Shown piece after piece: positions 46,535 through 59,475 of a DNA stretch of 64,000 nt; positions within the stretch are counted from its first letter, which is position 1; each line of letters starts with the position of its first letter. The DNA lies in NCBI GenBank assembly GCA_034509735.1, contig JACGWO010000004.1:12567395-12631394 (forward strand), written 5' to 3'. The translations under genes were made by a program, and so were the position numbers. The notes beneath the pieces were generated by a model. The model was given only the letters and a program-made list of their open reading frames with translations. It had not been told where the DNA came from and did no database searches. Source of the DNA: Sesamum alatum. Its lineage: Eukaryota > Streptophyta > Magnoliopsida > Lamiales > Pedaliaceae.

Positions 46535-46877
46535 TAATGGGCTTGGTATTAAATAGGATTTAATATAAAGTCCATGGACTATTTAATTTGGAATTAAATA
46601 AAGTCCATTCCATTAATTAATTAATGGGCTTAGTATATTAAATAGGATTTAATATAAAGTCCATGGGACTATTTAATTTAGAATTAAATAATCCCATTCC
46701 ATGGAATTAATTAATGGGCTTGGTATTAAATAGGATTTAATATAAAGTCCATGGACTATTTAATTTGGAATTAAATAAAGTCCATTCCATTAATTAATGG
46801 GCTTAGTATATTAAATAGGATTTTAATATAAAGTCCATGGGAATATTTAATTTAGAATTAAATAGGCCCATTCCATA
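46535..46877 (+). repeat. Four-copy tandem repeat in D1, unit about 87 bp
   Basis: Units begin TAATGGGCTT at 46535, 46622, 46712 and 46795 (spacings 87, 90 and 83). Each unit holds two inverted repeats: ATTAAATAGGATTTAAT and one with arms ATTTAAT/ATTAAAT around TTGGA or TTAGA. The array explains most of the extra length of this LTR. Confidence 0.88.
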
Positions 46878-47048
46878 AAGCCCATCAAAATGGATGGACA
46901 AGATTTGATCTAGAGAATGATGAGATGAAGGGCCATGATTAATTTGACTTAATCAAAGCCTAATTTGACTAGGATTTGACTAGGTCAAAATCCTAGTCAA
47001 AGTGTGTCTCTTTGGAAGAGTTTGAGAAGGAATAGGAATTCCATCTTC

Positions 47049-47056
47049 TATAAATA
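47049..47056 (+). promoter_or_regulatory. Putative TATA box of D1
   Basis: TATAAATA in CTTCTATAAATACTTA, followed by an ACACAC stretch as in family-A LTRs. Confidence 0.55.
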
Positions 47057-47620
47057 CTTAAAAAAAACACACACTTACACCTACTATTCTCTACAACTCT
47101 CATCTCTCATCTCTCTCTCAAATTCGTCCATCCCCTTTTCTTAATCTCCAAGAATTATACTTTGTTCTTCTTGATTTTATTCAAGTTAGGAACATAAGAG
47201 ACATTGATTGCGTTAATTCATAGCGTGTATCGATGTCTCTTCTCCCCAAATAATTTCTTGCTAGCACAAGGGTTGTTTGCTTTCCGGTGGAGCGAGTGAG
47301 ATGATTTAGAGGGTCTCTTCTTGAGATCTTGGTGCAAAACGGGGAACAATGCATGTAGCCGAACGAAGACAAAACTACAACCGGGTAGGTTCTTTAATTA
47401 TGTTTTTTTCGTTTCTAATTCTATGGCCTCCATGTTGTGTTTTATTGAACATGAGATACACCGAACGCCCGGAGAATCAAGGGCACACCCCTTGATTCGT
47501 TTATGTACGTTATGCATGATTTAAATTCCATTTAATTATGCTTTTGTAATTTTATTACGCACTATTCCGCGCTTCCGCTATACGCGCTCATCTCCCGGGC
47601 CGATCCACCGATTTCTTTCA

Positions 47621-47977
47621 AAGAATGCCTTCGTTGCAGCGTATCTAACTTGCTGGTCCGAGACCGCATAGATATCTTGCAAATGAAGCATAATCGAGCC
47701 AACATCATCTAGCCTATCGTACTGCTACTGGATCTCGTTAGTCATCGAGGCCAGTACGATGTTGCAGACCTACTGATGGTCAACATGCATCTTCTCGAAC
47801 GCCAAGCGTTCTTGAGGCATTAACCCATCCGGCAAGGCCTGAGGAAGATCCTTATCTAGAATGTAAGTCTGGTTCTCGAAATCTAAGACTATCTTAAGAT
47901 TTCACAGCCAGTCATTGTAGTTTGTTCCATTAAAACATATTAGCCTCTAGTATTGGCGTTAGTGGATTCTTAGACAT
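47621..47977 (-). pseudogene. E1 gag 5' part
   Basis: Minus-strand gag start at 47977 (ATGTCTAAGAATCC). A frameshift (extra T) follows within 16 codons, and TGA at 47904-47902 replaces CGA (Arg). It continues to AAGAA, where D1 inserted; the remainder is at 45298 and below. Confidence 0.9.
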
Positions 47978-49001
47978 ATACATTCAAAATGTAAACAGAA
48001 AAAACATTAAGTAGATTATAGTAATATTATGTTCAAGTTAAGACTTGGTCTTTAGTCATTAACCCCTCCCACTATTTTTGCGAAAGCCCATCACTCTCAA
48101 ATGAGGTTTCGGGAAACCATTTCCTAGTGGGCTTGAGGTCCACAAACGCAATTCTCCATGCCCCGGTTTTACGATTCACACGGAAAAAGGCTTTGTGGGA
48201 GGTAACCTATACCATTCTCATCCAATGAGATCCCCAAGTTATTTTGCCTCGCCTCTTCACATGATCCCGAGGACTCTAAGCGAATCATGTTACTCAGCGT
48301 TAGGCCCGACCCATCAACCAAATGAATATCTCAACTATCGCCCCCCACAACTCGTGAGACAGGGAAATAGGAGCATATTCCTTTGTTCATAACAATAGCA
48401 CAGCTTTCTTCCATCCCAAATGTGCCACGACTCGTGAGACCACGAATGGGTGAAAGTAGCTTCCTCAGTACATTGTTATGGATGGAAGGCTTGGATTTAA
48501 ATCAAACCATTTGACTTTTTAATCCATTAATGGGCCTAATATTTACTTGGACCATCCAAGTGAGAGTTAAGTTTATTAGTGACCGAGACCTCATCATTAA
48601 GAAAGTTTTCCATGCTCCAGTTTTAACATTGAATATAAAGGATGCATTCAAAACACATCATACATCAAATATTAGAACATACACCACATGCAAAATAAGC
48701 CTAGCACGCCCCTGTTGGATGATCACAAGCCCAATCCTATGTGATCCACTGAGCCCGCAGTGGATCTGTGGTCAATCTAGGGTGGCCTACACTATTACAA
48801 AATTATAACCCATTATCATTCTAATGGGCCTTGTAACGCCTCTTCATTCTTTTTGGACTCTCCATCGTGGGCTCCGTCCAACGGGCCTCTTCTTGGGCCT
48901 CCATCACCATGGAAATGCTTCCTTACAATTTATTACAAAAAATAAATCCTCACCAACCTAACTACACTCATTACAACTTAAATAAGAAACCCCAATCAGA
49001 A
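47978..49001 (-). other. E1 leader, gag-proximal part
   Basis: Leader with no gene. Palindromes at 48346-48356 (CACAACTCGTG, one change) and 48426-48436 (perfect), hairpin 48743-48766 with perfect 9-bp arms. The TATAAATAG position reads CGCAAAAATAG on the minus strand. It ends at the G1 insertion. Confidence 0.82.
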
Positions 49002-49006
49002 GTTGG
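49002..49006 (-). repeat. Target-site duplication of G1, left
   Basis: GTTGG here and at 59471-59475. The undisturbed site corresponds to the CCCCAATCA...GGGGGGAG stem of the leader. Confidence 0.92.
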
Positions 49007-51245
49007 TGAAAGAATCGGGTACGGCCCGGGAACGCAACGGAAGCGTAAAAACGTTAATTTAAGACATAATTTAAATTGGATTCAAAGGGGTGTTCCCTTT
49101 GAAGTTCCCGGGCGTTCGGTGTTTTGTCAAAGCACAAACAACAAAATAAAACATGCAGGACATGTGGCTTAAAAGGAGAAAAACAAAATTGCACAAAATG
49201 TAAAAAGAAACCAACCTTTATCCGTTTATGTAGAACGTGTTCGTGCGTTGTTCCTTTCTTTTCCTTCTTCGTTCGTCCACTTGAGAGCTCAACGTAGAAC
49301 TCCTCTAATGTGATCCACACCACACTATGGATTTATTTCTACTCTATTGCTAGATAGAAAATAGAAACAAAGAAGAAGAAACAATTCCAAAGAAAGCACT
49401 ATCGATTAGTGTACCTTGGAATGTTTTTGTTCAATCCTCTCTAAGAAGTATGAACACTAAAAGAGAGAATTTTCAGAGAGTATTTTGGCCTAAAAACTCC
49501 AGCAAAAATGAAGCAAGTGATATCAATTGTGTCTAGCAAAGTAGTTTTGTGTATATGGAATGTAGTGTTCAAAAAAAACCACCTACACAAGTAACCTCCA
49601 AGGCAACTTCCACATACACACACTTCTAGCATATCCACTACACATGATAGCAAAGAAAAACCACCCACAAAAGGGCAAAAAATTCGTGCACATCATGTAC
49701 ATATATGGAAGAGTTGAAACTCTTCCTTAACTAGCTTCAACTTGCATGAAAAAATGGACTTGGACCCTTATGTTTTTGGACTTGTATTTAATCAAATTAA
49801 ATAAAGTCCAAACATATATCCATTGGGCATTAATTAATCTAATTAATTTCAATCCAATTGAAGCCCAATTATTTATTTAATCCAATTAAATAAACATAAG
49901 TCCAAATCAAGAATAATTGATCCAATCAACTATTCTAGCCAAAACCCGATAAATTAATCCAATTAATTCAAGGTTCTTAGTCCAAAAAATTAACTAATCC
50001 AATTAATTAATTCTTGGACCATCCATCAAATGGATTTCTCAATAAATGATCCAATCATTTATTTTCTCTCTTGAATAAATTTAATCCGATTAAATTTATT
50101 CGCTTCTTCTAGAATTAATTCCAAATTAATTCCGCCAAATCCAAAGTGATTTGTGTGTGACTCATTAGGTTCACCCTCAGCTAGACTTGGGCTTGTGTCC
50201 AACACAATAGATCAATTAAAACCAATTTAATTAATTGTTTTTCGATTAACCATTAATCGAAAAAACGCCCGTCACCATGGGTGGCCGTCTAGCAACGGTC
50301 CATGGCACTAGAGACTAGGTGAATGTTGGCGTGAACATTTAGGCTCCCGAGTTCCATACGAGTACGGTCCTTCCATCATTCGTCTCCCGGTCTAAGTCTA
50401 AGGCATGGAATTGGACGTCGGTTCCCATCCTGGACAAGACAACTATGCTCAGTAACTCGAGGCACGTTTACTCTATCGATCGACGTGGGAAACCATTCCC
50501 TACTCGACCAATCGCTGTGGCCACAGACTTATAAGAGTTTAAACTCTCTCAGAGCGCATAGGAGACTCGACTGTCATATACTGACAGGTGACGGATCCTA
50601 TCTTGGAATCCACCGTCCTCAATACATATTCCGACTGCACTGTATAAGGCTTATGATGAACGTATCCCAGATACAGACATCCCTTGCCAGATGCTAGATA
50701 CAACCATCATATGCATGTGACTGCCATGATTCCTCAAGTCCGAGGACTAATCTCGTACTATCGGAGCCGGGAATGCCAGTCATACCGACCAAGCCTCCAA
50801 GGCTTCCATATGACGATTCCCGCGAGTCAGTTCAGTCAGCTGACATCCTTGTCAACTAACCCACTAATATTGCATAGACGTCCAACGTCTGTCGCCGATG
50901 AAACACGGCACTCATCCAATGAATGCAATCCTTAGTGCAAGTCTGTATAGGACTCTTGATGCCCTGTCTCAAGGTCCTCGACTTGGAACATTTCAGACCT
51001 AACCCTCAGAAGTTGGTTTCATAGCTGCCATCCAATGCGCAACCCAACTACATGGGTTGTTGGTTTGGCCTGTGGGCTTTGTTGTGATGTTAATGGAATA
51101 AACAAAATAGCGAGCACAACAAATGGAACTGCCAAACATGAATACTCACTTTATTCATATAAGAATATTACAATTACAATGACATTGTCAGAAATAGATT
51201 ACATCAAGGCCAATCTAATTGGCTTTCCGGTCACCTATTCTAACA
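49007..51245 (-). repeat. G1 3' LTR
   Basis: 2239 bp. It differs from the 5' LTR by scattered single bases and by an AAAACCCGATAA-containing segment near 49940 that the 5' LTR lacks. Palindrome 50515-50526; conserved box 50275-50305; hairpin AGACG/CGTCT with TCCAA loop 50876-50890. Confidence 0.95.
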
Positions 51246-51258
51246 ATCTCCCACTTGA
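51246..51258 (-). other. G1 polypurine tract
   Basis: On the minus strand TCAAGTGGGAGAT directly precedes the 3' LTR. Confidence 0.88.
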
Positions 51259-51260
51259 CC

Positions 51261-54200
51261 CTAAAGCCAATCACTCATGACCCTCAAACCCATCTTCCCA
51301 AGATGCTGAGTATGAGCAACCTGCGACACTGGCTTGGTAAGCGGATCTGCCGTATTTTCTGCCGATGTGACTTGGTCCATCCGAACGTCACCTCTTCCCA
51401 CCATCTCTCTAAGCAGATGGTAGCGTCTAAGAATGTGTTTGGATCGGTGATGAGATCTCGGTTCCTTCGCTTGCGCTATAGCCCCTTGTTATCACAAAAG
51501 ATAACTACTGGCTCGGCAATGCTAGGCACTACACCCAACTCTTGGATGTAGTTTTTCATCCAAACCGCCTCCTTAGCTGCTTCCGAAGCCGCTATGTACT
51601 CAGCTTCCGTGGTGGAATCAGCTGTAGTATCCTGCTTGGAACTTTTCCAAGCCACCACACCACCATTCAGCCTGAATACAAATCCAGATTGAGACTTGGC
51701 ATCATCCTCATCAGACTGGAAGCTAGCGTCGCTGTAGCCTTCCAGAATCAACTCTCCACCACCGTAAACCAAGAACATATCCTTAGTCCTTCTCAGGTAC
51801 TTAAGAATGGTCTTGACTGCAGTCCAGTGAGCCTCACCAGCACAAGCCTGATATCTGCTCGTTACGCTCAAAGCGAAAGCGACATCGGGCCTTGTGCACT
51901 GCACAGCATACTGTATGCTGCCTACGGCGGAAGCATAGGGGATGTCCAACATCCTTCTAACTTCCTCATCAGTCTTAGGAGACTGCTTCTTGGACAGTTT
52001 AACCCCATGCCTCATAGGAAGGAATCCTCATTTGGAGTTTTCCATCTTGAATCTCTTCAAGACTTTCTCAACATACGAGGTTTGGGTCATTCCTAACATC
52101 CTTTTAGATCTATCCCGGATAATCTTGATGCCTAGGATGTAGGAAGCATCACCCAAATCCTTCATGGAGAATTGTGTGGATAACCATGCTTTCGTGTCAC
52201 CTAACATCTTTACATCATTCCCAATGAGTAAGATGTCGTCCACATAAAGCACTAGGAACGCAACCGAGCTCCCACTGACCTTCTTGTATACACAAGGGTC
52301 GAACTCGTTCTTGATGAAATCATAACCCCGTATGACTTCATCAAAACGGATATTCCAACTTCGGGAAGCTTGTTTGAGACCATAGATGGACCTTTGGAGA
52401 TGGCAGACCTTCTGCTCTTCTCCAACAGATGTGAAACCCTCCGGTTGATCCATATAGATCTTTTCCTCAACAAATCCATTAAGGAAGGCCGTTTTCACGT
52501 CCATCTGCCATATTTCATAGTCATACCATGCAGCTATGGCAAGCATAATCCGAATGGACTTAGCCATGGCTACGGGCGAATAGGTTTCCTCAAAATCGAC
52601 CCCAGGCCGCTGAGTATAACCTTTTGCCACAAGCCTGGCCTTGAAGGTAGTCACCTCCCCATCAGCTCCAAGCTTACGTTTGTAGACCCATTTACACCCG
52701 ACGGGCTTGACACCCTTGGGTGGATCTACTAAGGTCCAAACCTTGTTTGAACTCATAGAGTCCATTTCGGATTTCATGGCCTCAACCCATTTTCCCGAAT
52801 CGATGTCCGACATCGCTTCTCCGTAGGTCTTTTGGATCATTGTCTAACTGACCGGTCAGACCCAGAAACCCATACCTATCAGGTTGATGGGAAACTCTAG
52901 TCGACCTTCGGAGGACAGGAATATCGTCAGTGGGAACTACAGGTGCAGATGATGTCGCTGCATCCGTTTGAGGTATTGCCTCACTTGATTCCTCAAGGAG
53001 CAATTCCTCACGACGGGTATCTGCTGGAAAACCCTTTTCCAGGAACACTGCGTTTCTCGAGACAAAAACCTTTTGCTCGGAAGGATCATAAAAATAATAC
53101 CCCGCAGTTTCCTTAGGATAACCCACGAACCTGCACAAACTAGACCTCGAGTCCAGTTTGTCTCCCACTAGTCTCTTGACGTATGCAGGGCTACCCCACA
53201 CTCTCAAGTACTTGTAGGAAGCAGGCTTGCCATGCCATATCTGATATGGCGTCTGGGCCACAGTCTTAGAAGGCGCCATGTTTAATAACTTGGCCGCCGT
53301 CTCAAGAGCATAACCCCAGAAGGATAAGGGCAGTTCGGTAAAACTCATCATGGATCGAACCATGTCCAACAAGGTTCGATTCCTCCTTTCAGAGACGCCG
53401 TTCAGTTGTGGCGTTCCGGGAGGAGTCCATTGAGAGAGAATCCCATTCTCTTTTAAGTAATCCAAGAATTCCCCACTCAAATACTCACCACCTCGATCCG
53501 ATCGAAGGGCTTTAATTTTGCGACCAGTTTGGTTTTCAACTTCAAGCCTGAACTCTTTAAACCTTCCAAAAGCCTCAGACTTGTACCTCATAAGGTAAAC
53601 ATAACCATACCGTGAGTGATCATCGGTAAAAGTTATGAAGTAAGAAAACCCTCCTCTGGCCTGTGTATTTAGTGGTCCACAGACATCTGAATGGATCAAA
53701 TCCAACAGACCACTGGCAAGCATGCTTTGTCCAACAAAGGGCTTCTTTGTCATTTTCCCTTTTAGACAAGACTCACAGGCCGGTAGATGGTCCAAATCAT
53801 CTATTTCTAGACTCTTTGAGTCCACCAACCTCCTAATCCTGTCTTGAGAGATGTGACCTAGCCTTGCATGCCAAATCTGTGCGTTTTCTTGATTATCCAT
53901 TTTTCGTTTGTTTTGAGCAGTCATGATCAAATCACGCTGTTGAAGAATATAAAGACCATTATGAAGTTTACCTAGCAGATGTGAAGAACCATTCTTCATC
54001 AAATAAAAACAATTTTTATTGATCATGAACTCAAAACCAGCATTGTCCAACAACGGTATTGAAATGATATTCTTGATCATGCTAGGTACATAATAGCAAT
54101 CTTTTAATTCTATCCTAACTTGATCACTAACAACTAAGTGGACTAGACCTACAGCTTCAGCAGCAATAGCCTTGCCATCACCCAGCCTCAGCACGACCTC

Positions 54201-55166
54201 GTCCCTACTTAGCTTTCTGCTTCTTTCCAGCACCTGCAAATCATTGCAGATGTGAGCTCCACAGCCGGTATCCAATACCCAAGAAGCAGAATTAGTAATC
54301 ATGTTAACCTCAATAACAAACATACCTTGATTGGAGAGGAGCTTGGGGCAGTCCCTCTTCCAATGCCCTCTTCCATGGCAATGCATGCAAACATCATTTG
54401 CCCTCGATTGCTGCGGTCCAACCTTTCCCTTTCCTTTGCCCATCCCCACTGGGGCAACAGGAGCGCTAGCAGCGGCTTTTGCCTTTCCCTTCTTCCTCTT
54501 CCAGCGTCCGGCCCTCTTGCCTTTCGCCTTAGAGGTCGAAGCCTCCCCAACCAGTATCGCCGGCGCAGACCTTTTGGTCGTTGCTTCGAACTGGGTCAAC
54601 ATGTTTATCAACTCGTGTATGGACTTCTCAAGCCCATTCATGTTGTAATTCACGACAAAAGGGTCGTAAGAGGGAGGAAGAGACTGAAGGATCACATCTA
54701 TATATGTATCATTATCAAGCCCAACTTTGAGATCCTCGAGTTTTTCCACAAGGGAAAGCATCTTGATCCCATGTTCATGTACAGAGGATCCTTCAGTCAT
54801 CTTGGTGCCGAAAAATGCTTTTGTGGCGGCATATCTAATATGCCTATCCGGAACCGCGTACATATCCTGTAAGCGGAGCATTATCACGTTGGCATGGTCC
54901 AGCCTATCATACTGCTTCTGGATCTCATTGGTCATGGATGCCAGTATGATGCTGCGTACCTTGCGGTCATCCTCATGCCATTTTTCGAACGTCAAACGCT
55001 CTTCTGGCGAGGAACCTTCCGGCAAGGTTACGGGAAATGGCTTATCCAGAACATAAGCCTGGTTTTCGTAATCGAGGACAATCCTCAGATTACGCAGCCA
55101 ATCGTTGTAGTTTGTTCCATTAAACTTATTAGTCTCCATAATCATAGATAACGGGTTCTTAGACAT
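51261..55166 (-). pseudogene. G1 Copia gag-pol, three point lesions
   Basis: Minus strand, start 55166 (MSKNPLSMIMETNKF), natural stop TAG at 51263-51261. Gag with knuckle CMHCHGRGHWKRDC, protease motif DTGCGAHIC, GAG-pre-integrase, integrase with HSDVCGPL, SDRGGEYLS and GVSERRNRT motifs, RT with YVDD at 52246-52235, and RNase H with TEAEY. The first 780 or so residues are uninterrupted. Lesions: one extra A near 52835, in a run of four A; TGA at 52030-52028 where sisters have CGA; and one missing base near 51482 (AACAAGGGG versus AACAACGG). Frame and length are otherwise complete, so it is the freshest coding copy here. Confidence 0.95.
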
Positions 55167-57231
55167 CTACATTCAAAAATGTAAAGCAGAAATTAGCAAA
55201 CGAATTGTAATATTAATTCAAGTTTATGACATGGTCTTTAGTCATTAACCCTCCCACTATTTCTACGAAAGCCCACCACTCTCAAGTGGGGTTTCGGGAA
55301 ACCATTTCCTAGTGGGCTTGGGATCCACAAACGCAATTCTCCATGCCCCGCTTTTACGATTCACATAGAAAACGCTTTTGTGGAGGTATCCAATACCATT
55401 CTCATCCAATGAGATTCCCAAGATATTTTGCCTCACCTCTTTCACATGATTCCGAGGACTCCAAGCGAATCATGTTACTTCGGCGTTAGGCCCGACCCAT
55501 CAACCAAATCATATCTCAACTGTCGCCCCCCACGACTCGTGAGACAGGGAAACAAGAGCATATTCCTTTGTTCATAACAATAATGCAGCTTTCTTTCATT
55601 CCAAAACGTGCCACGACTCGTGAGACCACGCTTTAGAGGAAAGTAGCTTCCTCATTACATTATTACGGATGGAAGGCTTGGAATAATCAAACCATTTGAT
55701 TTAATTCCATTTTGGGCCTAATATTTACTTGGACCATCCAAGTGAGAGTTCATCATTTTATTAAGACCGAGACCTCATCATGATTAGTATTTTGCATGCT
55801 CAAGATTTATACATATAATGTAATAAGATGCATTCCAAACACACCATACATCAAAGCATAAAAAAAACTTAAGCACATGCAAAACAAGCCTAGCACGCCC
55901 CTGTTAGGATGATCACAAGCCCATTCCTAAGTGATCCACTGAGCCCGCAGTGGATCTATGGTCAAACTAGGGTAGACCTACACTATTACAATATTTACAT
56001 CCCATTATCATTCTAATGGGGCCTTGTAAAAATTCCTCCTTTGTTCTTCTTGACCTTCCATCATGGGCTCCTTCCACCGGACCTTCATCTCCTTGGAAGC
56101 TTACAATTAATAAAAATAAATCCTCACCATCTAATCTACTCTCATTACAACTTAAAAGAAACCCCAATCATAAGTCGGGGGGAGTACATTAATAGAGAGA
56201 AAGAAAGCCTTATTATTCCAAGGCTAAAAACGATAGAGAGAAGAAAAACAAAGAGGCACACAGGCCTCACCCAACAATAAATTAAACCATACATAGGCTA
56301 AAAAGGGCTAGTGATCATCCTTATTGTTTATCAAATAAACAACAACCACAAAGCACATTTACATCAAATATAAATATGCCAACACATAAATACATACCAT
56401 GTATTTATAACAAGATATCCAATATCTAACCATAAACATAATTAAGTGCAGAAAATAATATATTAATAATGCAATTGAAAAAATGGATATCACCCATACA
56501 TCCAATGTATAAACCATTTTAGTTTGGAAACCATTTCCAAAATAATCTAAGGCATCAAAAAATAATTTTAGAAAAATCCAATTTAACTAAAATTAAAATA
56601 TGCCAAAATTACTAACATTCAGAAAACAGCAGAAATCAGAAAATTGAAATTTTCACGAAAAACGATGCAAAACGGCCTAGACGTCCCAGACCGGCCGACT
56701 GCCGGCCGCACGCGCGCGCGCGGCCAGCGCGCGCAGCACTGCGCGCCCAGCGCACAGCGCCTGCGCGCAGCGCACGCCCGCGCGCGCACGAGCGGAAGCC
56801 CGCGCGCGCTGGGCGCGCGCATGCGCGCAGGCCGCTTGCCTGCGCTGCCCGCCAGCACGCACGGCCAGCGGGCGCGCGCGCCAGGCAGCGCGCGCAGGCC
56901 ACTGCCCGCGCGCGCGCCCGGCCTGCGCGCCTGCTGGCCCAGTGACCGGCCGGCAGGCAGCAGCAAGCAGACGGCTGCTGAACTTTTCCAAAATTTTTTT
57001 TTTTTTTTTAAATTTCTGCTGTAAAATCAACTAAAAACATGCATTTACAGAAAATCAAATTCTCATAAAATGCATAGATATCCATAATTTCAAAACCAAA
57101 ATTAACATATATTTTCATACATTTAATCATGCTAGAAGAACCATAAAAACATGCTTTCCAAAAGCATTTAAAACACGTTCAACATGCTTTACACATAATA
57201 ACATGTAAATCCTTAAAGCCACAACACCGAA
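55167..57231 (-). other. G1 leader
   Basis: Untranslated leader of about 2 kb with no gene. GC-rich island at about 56680-56985, hairpin 55933-55956 (perfect 9-bp arms), and palindromes CACGACTCGTG at 55531-55541 and 55612-55622, both perfect. The box before gag reads GTAGAAATAG rather than TATAAATAG. Confidence 0.84.
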
Positions 57232-57247
57232 CCGGGCTCTGATACCA
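57232..57247 (-). other. G1 primer-binding site
   Basis: Reads TGGTATCAGAGCCCGG on the minus strand, one base from the 5' LTR. Confidence 0.92.
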
Positions 57248-57248
57248 C

Positions 57249-59470
57249 TGAAAGAATCGGGTACGGCCCGGGAACGCAACGGAAGCGTAAAAACGTTAAT
57301 TTAAGACATAATTTAAATTGGATTCAAAGGGGTGTTCCCTTTGAAGTTCCCGGGCGTTCGGTGTTTTGTCAAAGCACAAACAACAAAATAAAACATGCAG
57401 GACATGTGGCTTAAAAAGGAGAAAAACAAAATTGCACAAAATGTAAAAAGAAACCAACCTTTATCCGTTTATGTAGAACGTGTTCGTGCGTTGTTCCTTT
57501 CTTTTCCTTCTTCGTTCGTCCACTTGAGAGCTCAACGTAGAACTCCTCTAATGTGATCCACACCACACTATGGATTTATTTCTACTCTATTGCTAGATAG
57601 AAAATAGAAACAAAGAAGAAGAAACAATTCCAAAGAAAGCACTATCGATTAGTGTACCTTGGAATGTTTTTGTTCAATCTTCTCTAAGAAGTATGAACAC
57701 TAAAAGAGAGAATTTTCAGAGAGTATTTTGGCCTAAAAACTCCAGCAAAAATGAAGCAAGTGATATCAACTGTGTCTAGCAAAGTAGTTTTGTGTATATG
57801 GAATGTAGTGTTCAAAAAAAACCACCTACACAAGTAACCTCCAAGGCAACTTCCACATACACACACTTCTAGCATATCCACTACACATGATAGCAAAGAA
57901 AAACCACCCACAAAAGGGCAAAAAATTCGTGCACATCATGTACATATATGGAAGAGTTGAAACTCTTCCTTAACTAGCTTCAACTTGCATGAAAAAATGG
58001 ACTTGGACCCTTATGTTTTTGGACTTGTATTTAATCAAATTAAATAAAGTCCAAACATATATCCATTGGGCATTAATTAATCTAATTAATTTCAATCCAA
58101 TTGAAGCCCAATTATTTATTTAATCCAATTAAATAAACATAAAGTCCAAATCAAGAATAATTGATCCAATCAACTATTCTAATCCAATTAATTCAAAGGT
58201 TCTTAGTCCAAAAAATTAACTAATCCAATTAATTAATTCTTGGACATCCATCAAATGGATTTCTCAATAAATGATCCAATCATTTATTTTCTCTCTTGAA
58301 TAAATTTAATCCGATTAAATTTATTCGCTTCTTCTAGAATTAATTCCAAATTAATTCCGCCAAATCCAAAGTGATTTGTGTGTGACTCATTAGGTTCACC
58401 CTCAGCTAGACTTGGGCTTGTGTCCAACACAATAGATCAATTAAAACCAATTTAATTAATTGTTTTTCGATTAACCATTAATCGAAAAAACGCCCGTCAC
58501 CATGGGTGGCCGTCTAGCAACGGTCCATGGCACTAGAGACTAGGTGAATGTTGGCGTGAACATTTAGGCTCCCGAGTTCCATACGAGTACGGTCCTTCCA
58601 TCATTCGTCTCCCGGTCTAAGTCTAAGGCATGGAATTGGACGTCGGTTCCCATCCTGGACAAGACAACTATGCTCAGTAACTCGAGGCACGTTTACTCTA
58701 TCGATCGACGTGGGAAACCATTCCCTACTCGACCAATCGCTGTGGCCACAGACTTATAAGAGTTTAAACTGTCTCAGAGCGCATAGGAGACTCGACTGTC
58801 ATATACTGACAGGTGACGGATCCTATCATGGAATCCACCGTCCTCAATACATATTCCGACTGCACTGTATAAGGCTTATGATGAACGTATCCCAGATACA
58901 GACATCCCTTGCCAGATGCTAGATACAACCATCATATGCATGTGACTGCCATGATTCTCAAGTCCGAGGACTAATCTCGTACTATCGGAGCCGGGAATGC
59001 CAGTCATACCGACCAAGCCTCCAAGGCTTCCATATGACGATTCCCGCGAGTCAGTTCAGTCAGCTGACATCCTTGTCAACTAACCCACTAATATTGCATA
59101 GACGTCCAACGTCTGTCGCCGATGAAACACGGCACTCATCCAATGAATGCAATCCTTAGTGCAAGTCTGTATAGGACTCTTGATGCCCTGTCTCAAGGTC
59201 CTCGACTTGGAACATTTCAGACCTAACCCTCAGAAGTTGGTTTCATAGCTGCCATCCAATGCGCAACCCAACTACATGGGTTGTTGGTTTGGCCTGTGGG
59301 GCTTTGTTGTGATGTTAATGGAATAAACAAAATAGCGAGCACAACAAATGGAACTGCCAAACATGAATACTCACTTTATTCATATAAGAATATTACAATT
59401 ACAATGACATTGTCAGAAATAGATTACATCAAGGCCAATCTAATTGGCTTTCCGGTCACCTATTCTAACA
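57249..59470 (-). repeat. G1 5' LTR
   Basis: 2222 bp. Palindrome 58740-58751, conserved box 58500-58530. Ladder hairpins (plus coordinates): 58266-58288 (9-bp arms, TCCAA), 58298-58326 (12-bp arms GAATAAATTTAA/TTAAATTTATTC, TCCGA) and 58337-58357 (8-bp arms, TCCAA). Confidence 0.95.
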
Positions 59471-59475
59471 GTTGG

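Larger units (their letters stand above)
45299..47620 (+). repeat. Solo LTR D1 (family D)
   Basis: 2322 bp, TGTTAGAATAGG...TTTCTTTCA, flanked by AAGAA on both sides and by E1 gag halves that rejoin exactly. No primer-binding site or internal sequence is attached, so it is a solo LTR left by LTR-LTR recombination. The palindrome is CTATGGCCATAG (45993-46004), conserved box 46225-46255, hairpin GGAATTAAT/ATTAATTCC with loop TTGGA (46351-46373), tandem repeat 46535-46877, and TATA box TATAAATA at 47049-47056. Its family has no other member in the window. Confidence 0.95.
49007..59470 (-). mobile_element. Copia element G1, full length, nearly coding-intact
   Basis: A complete 10.46-kb minus-strand element: 5' LTR 57249-59470, primer-binding site, leader with a GC-rich island, gag-pol with three point lesions, polypurine tract and 3' LTR 49007-51245, inside a perfect GTTGG duplication. 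The LTRs are nearly identical, so the insertion is recent. Its LTRs are related to those of C1 and E1, which makes relatives of G1 the best candidate helpers for those defective elements. Confidence 0.95.

Noticed and set aside
46535..46877. CRISPR-like array
   Set aside because: The units are directly adjacent at about 87 bp with internal palindromes and no unique spacers; it is an LTR tandem duplication.
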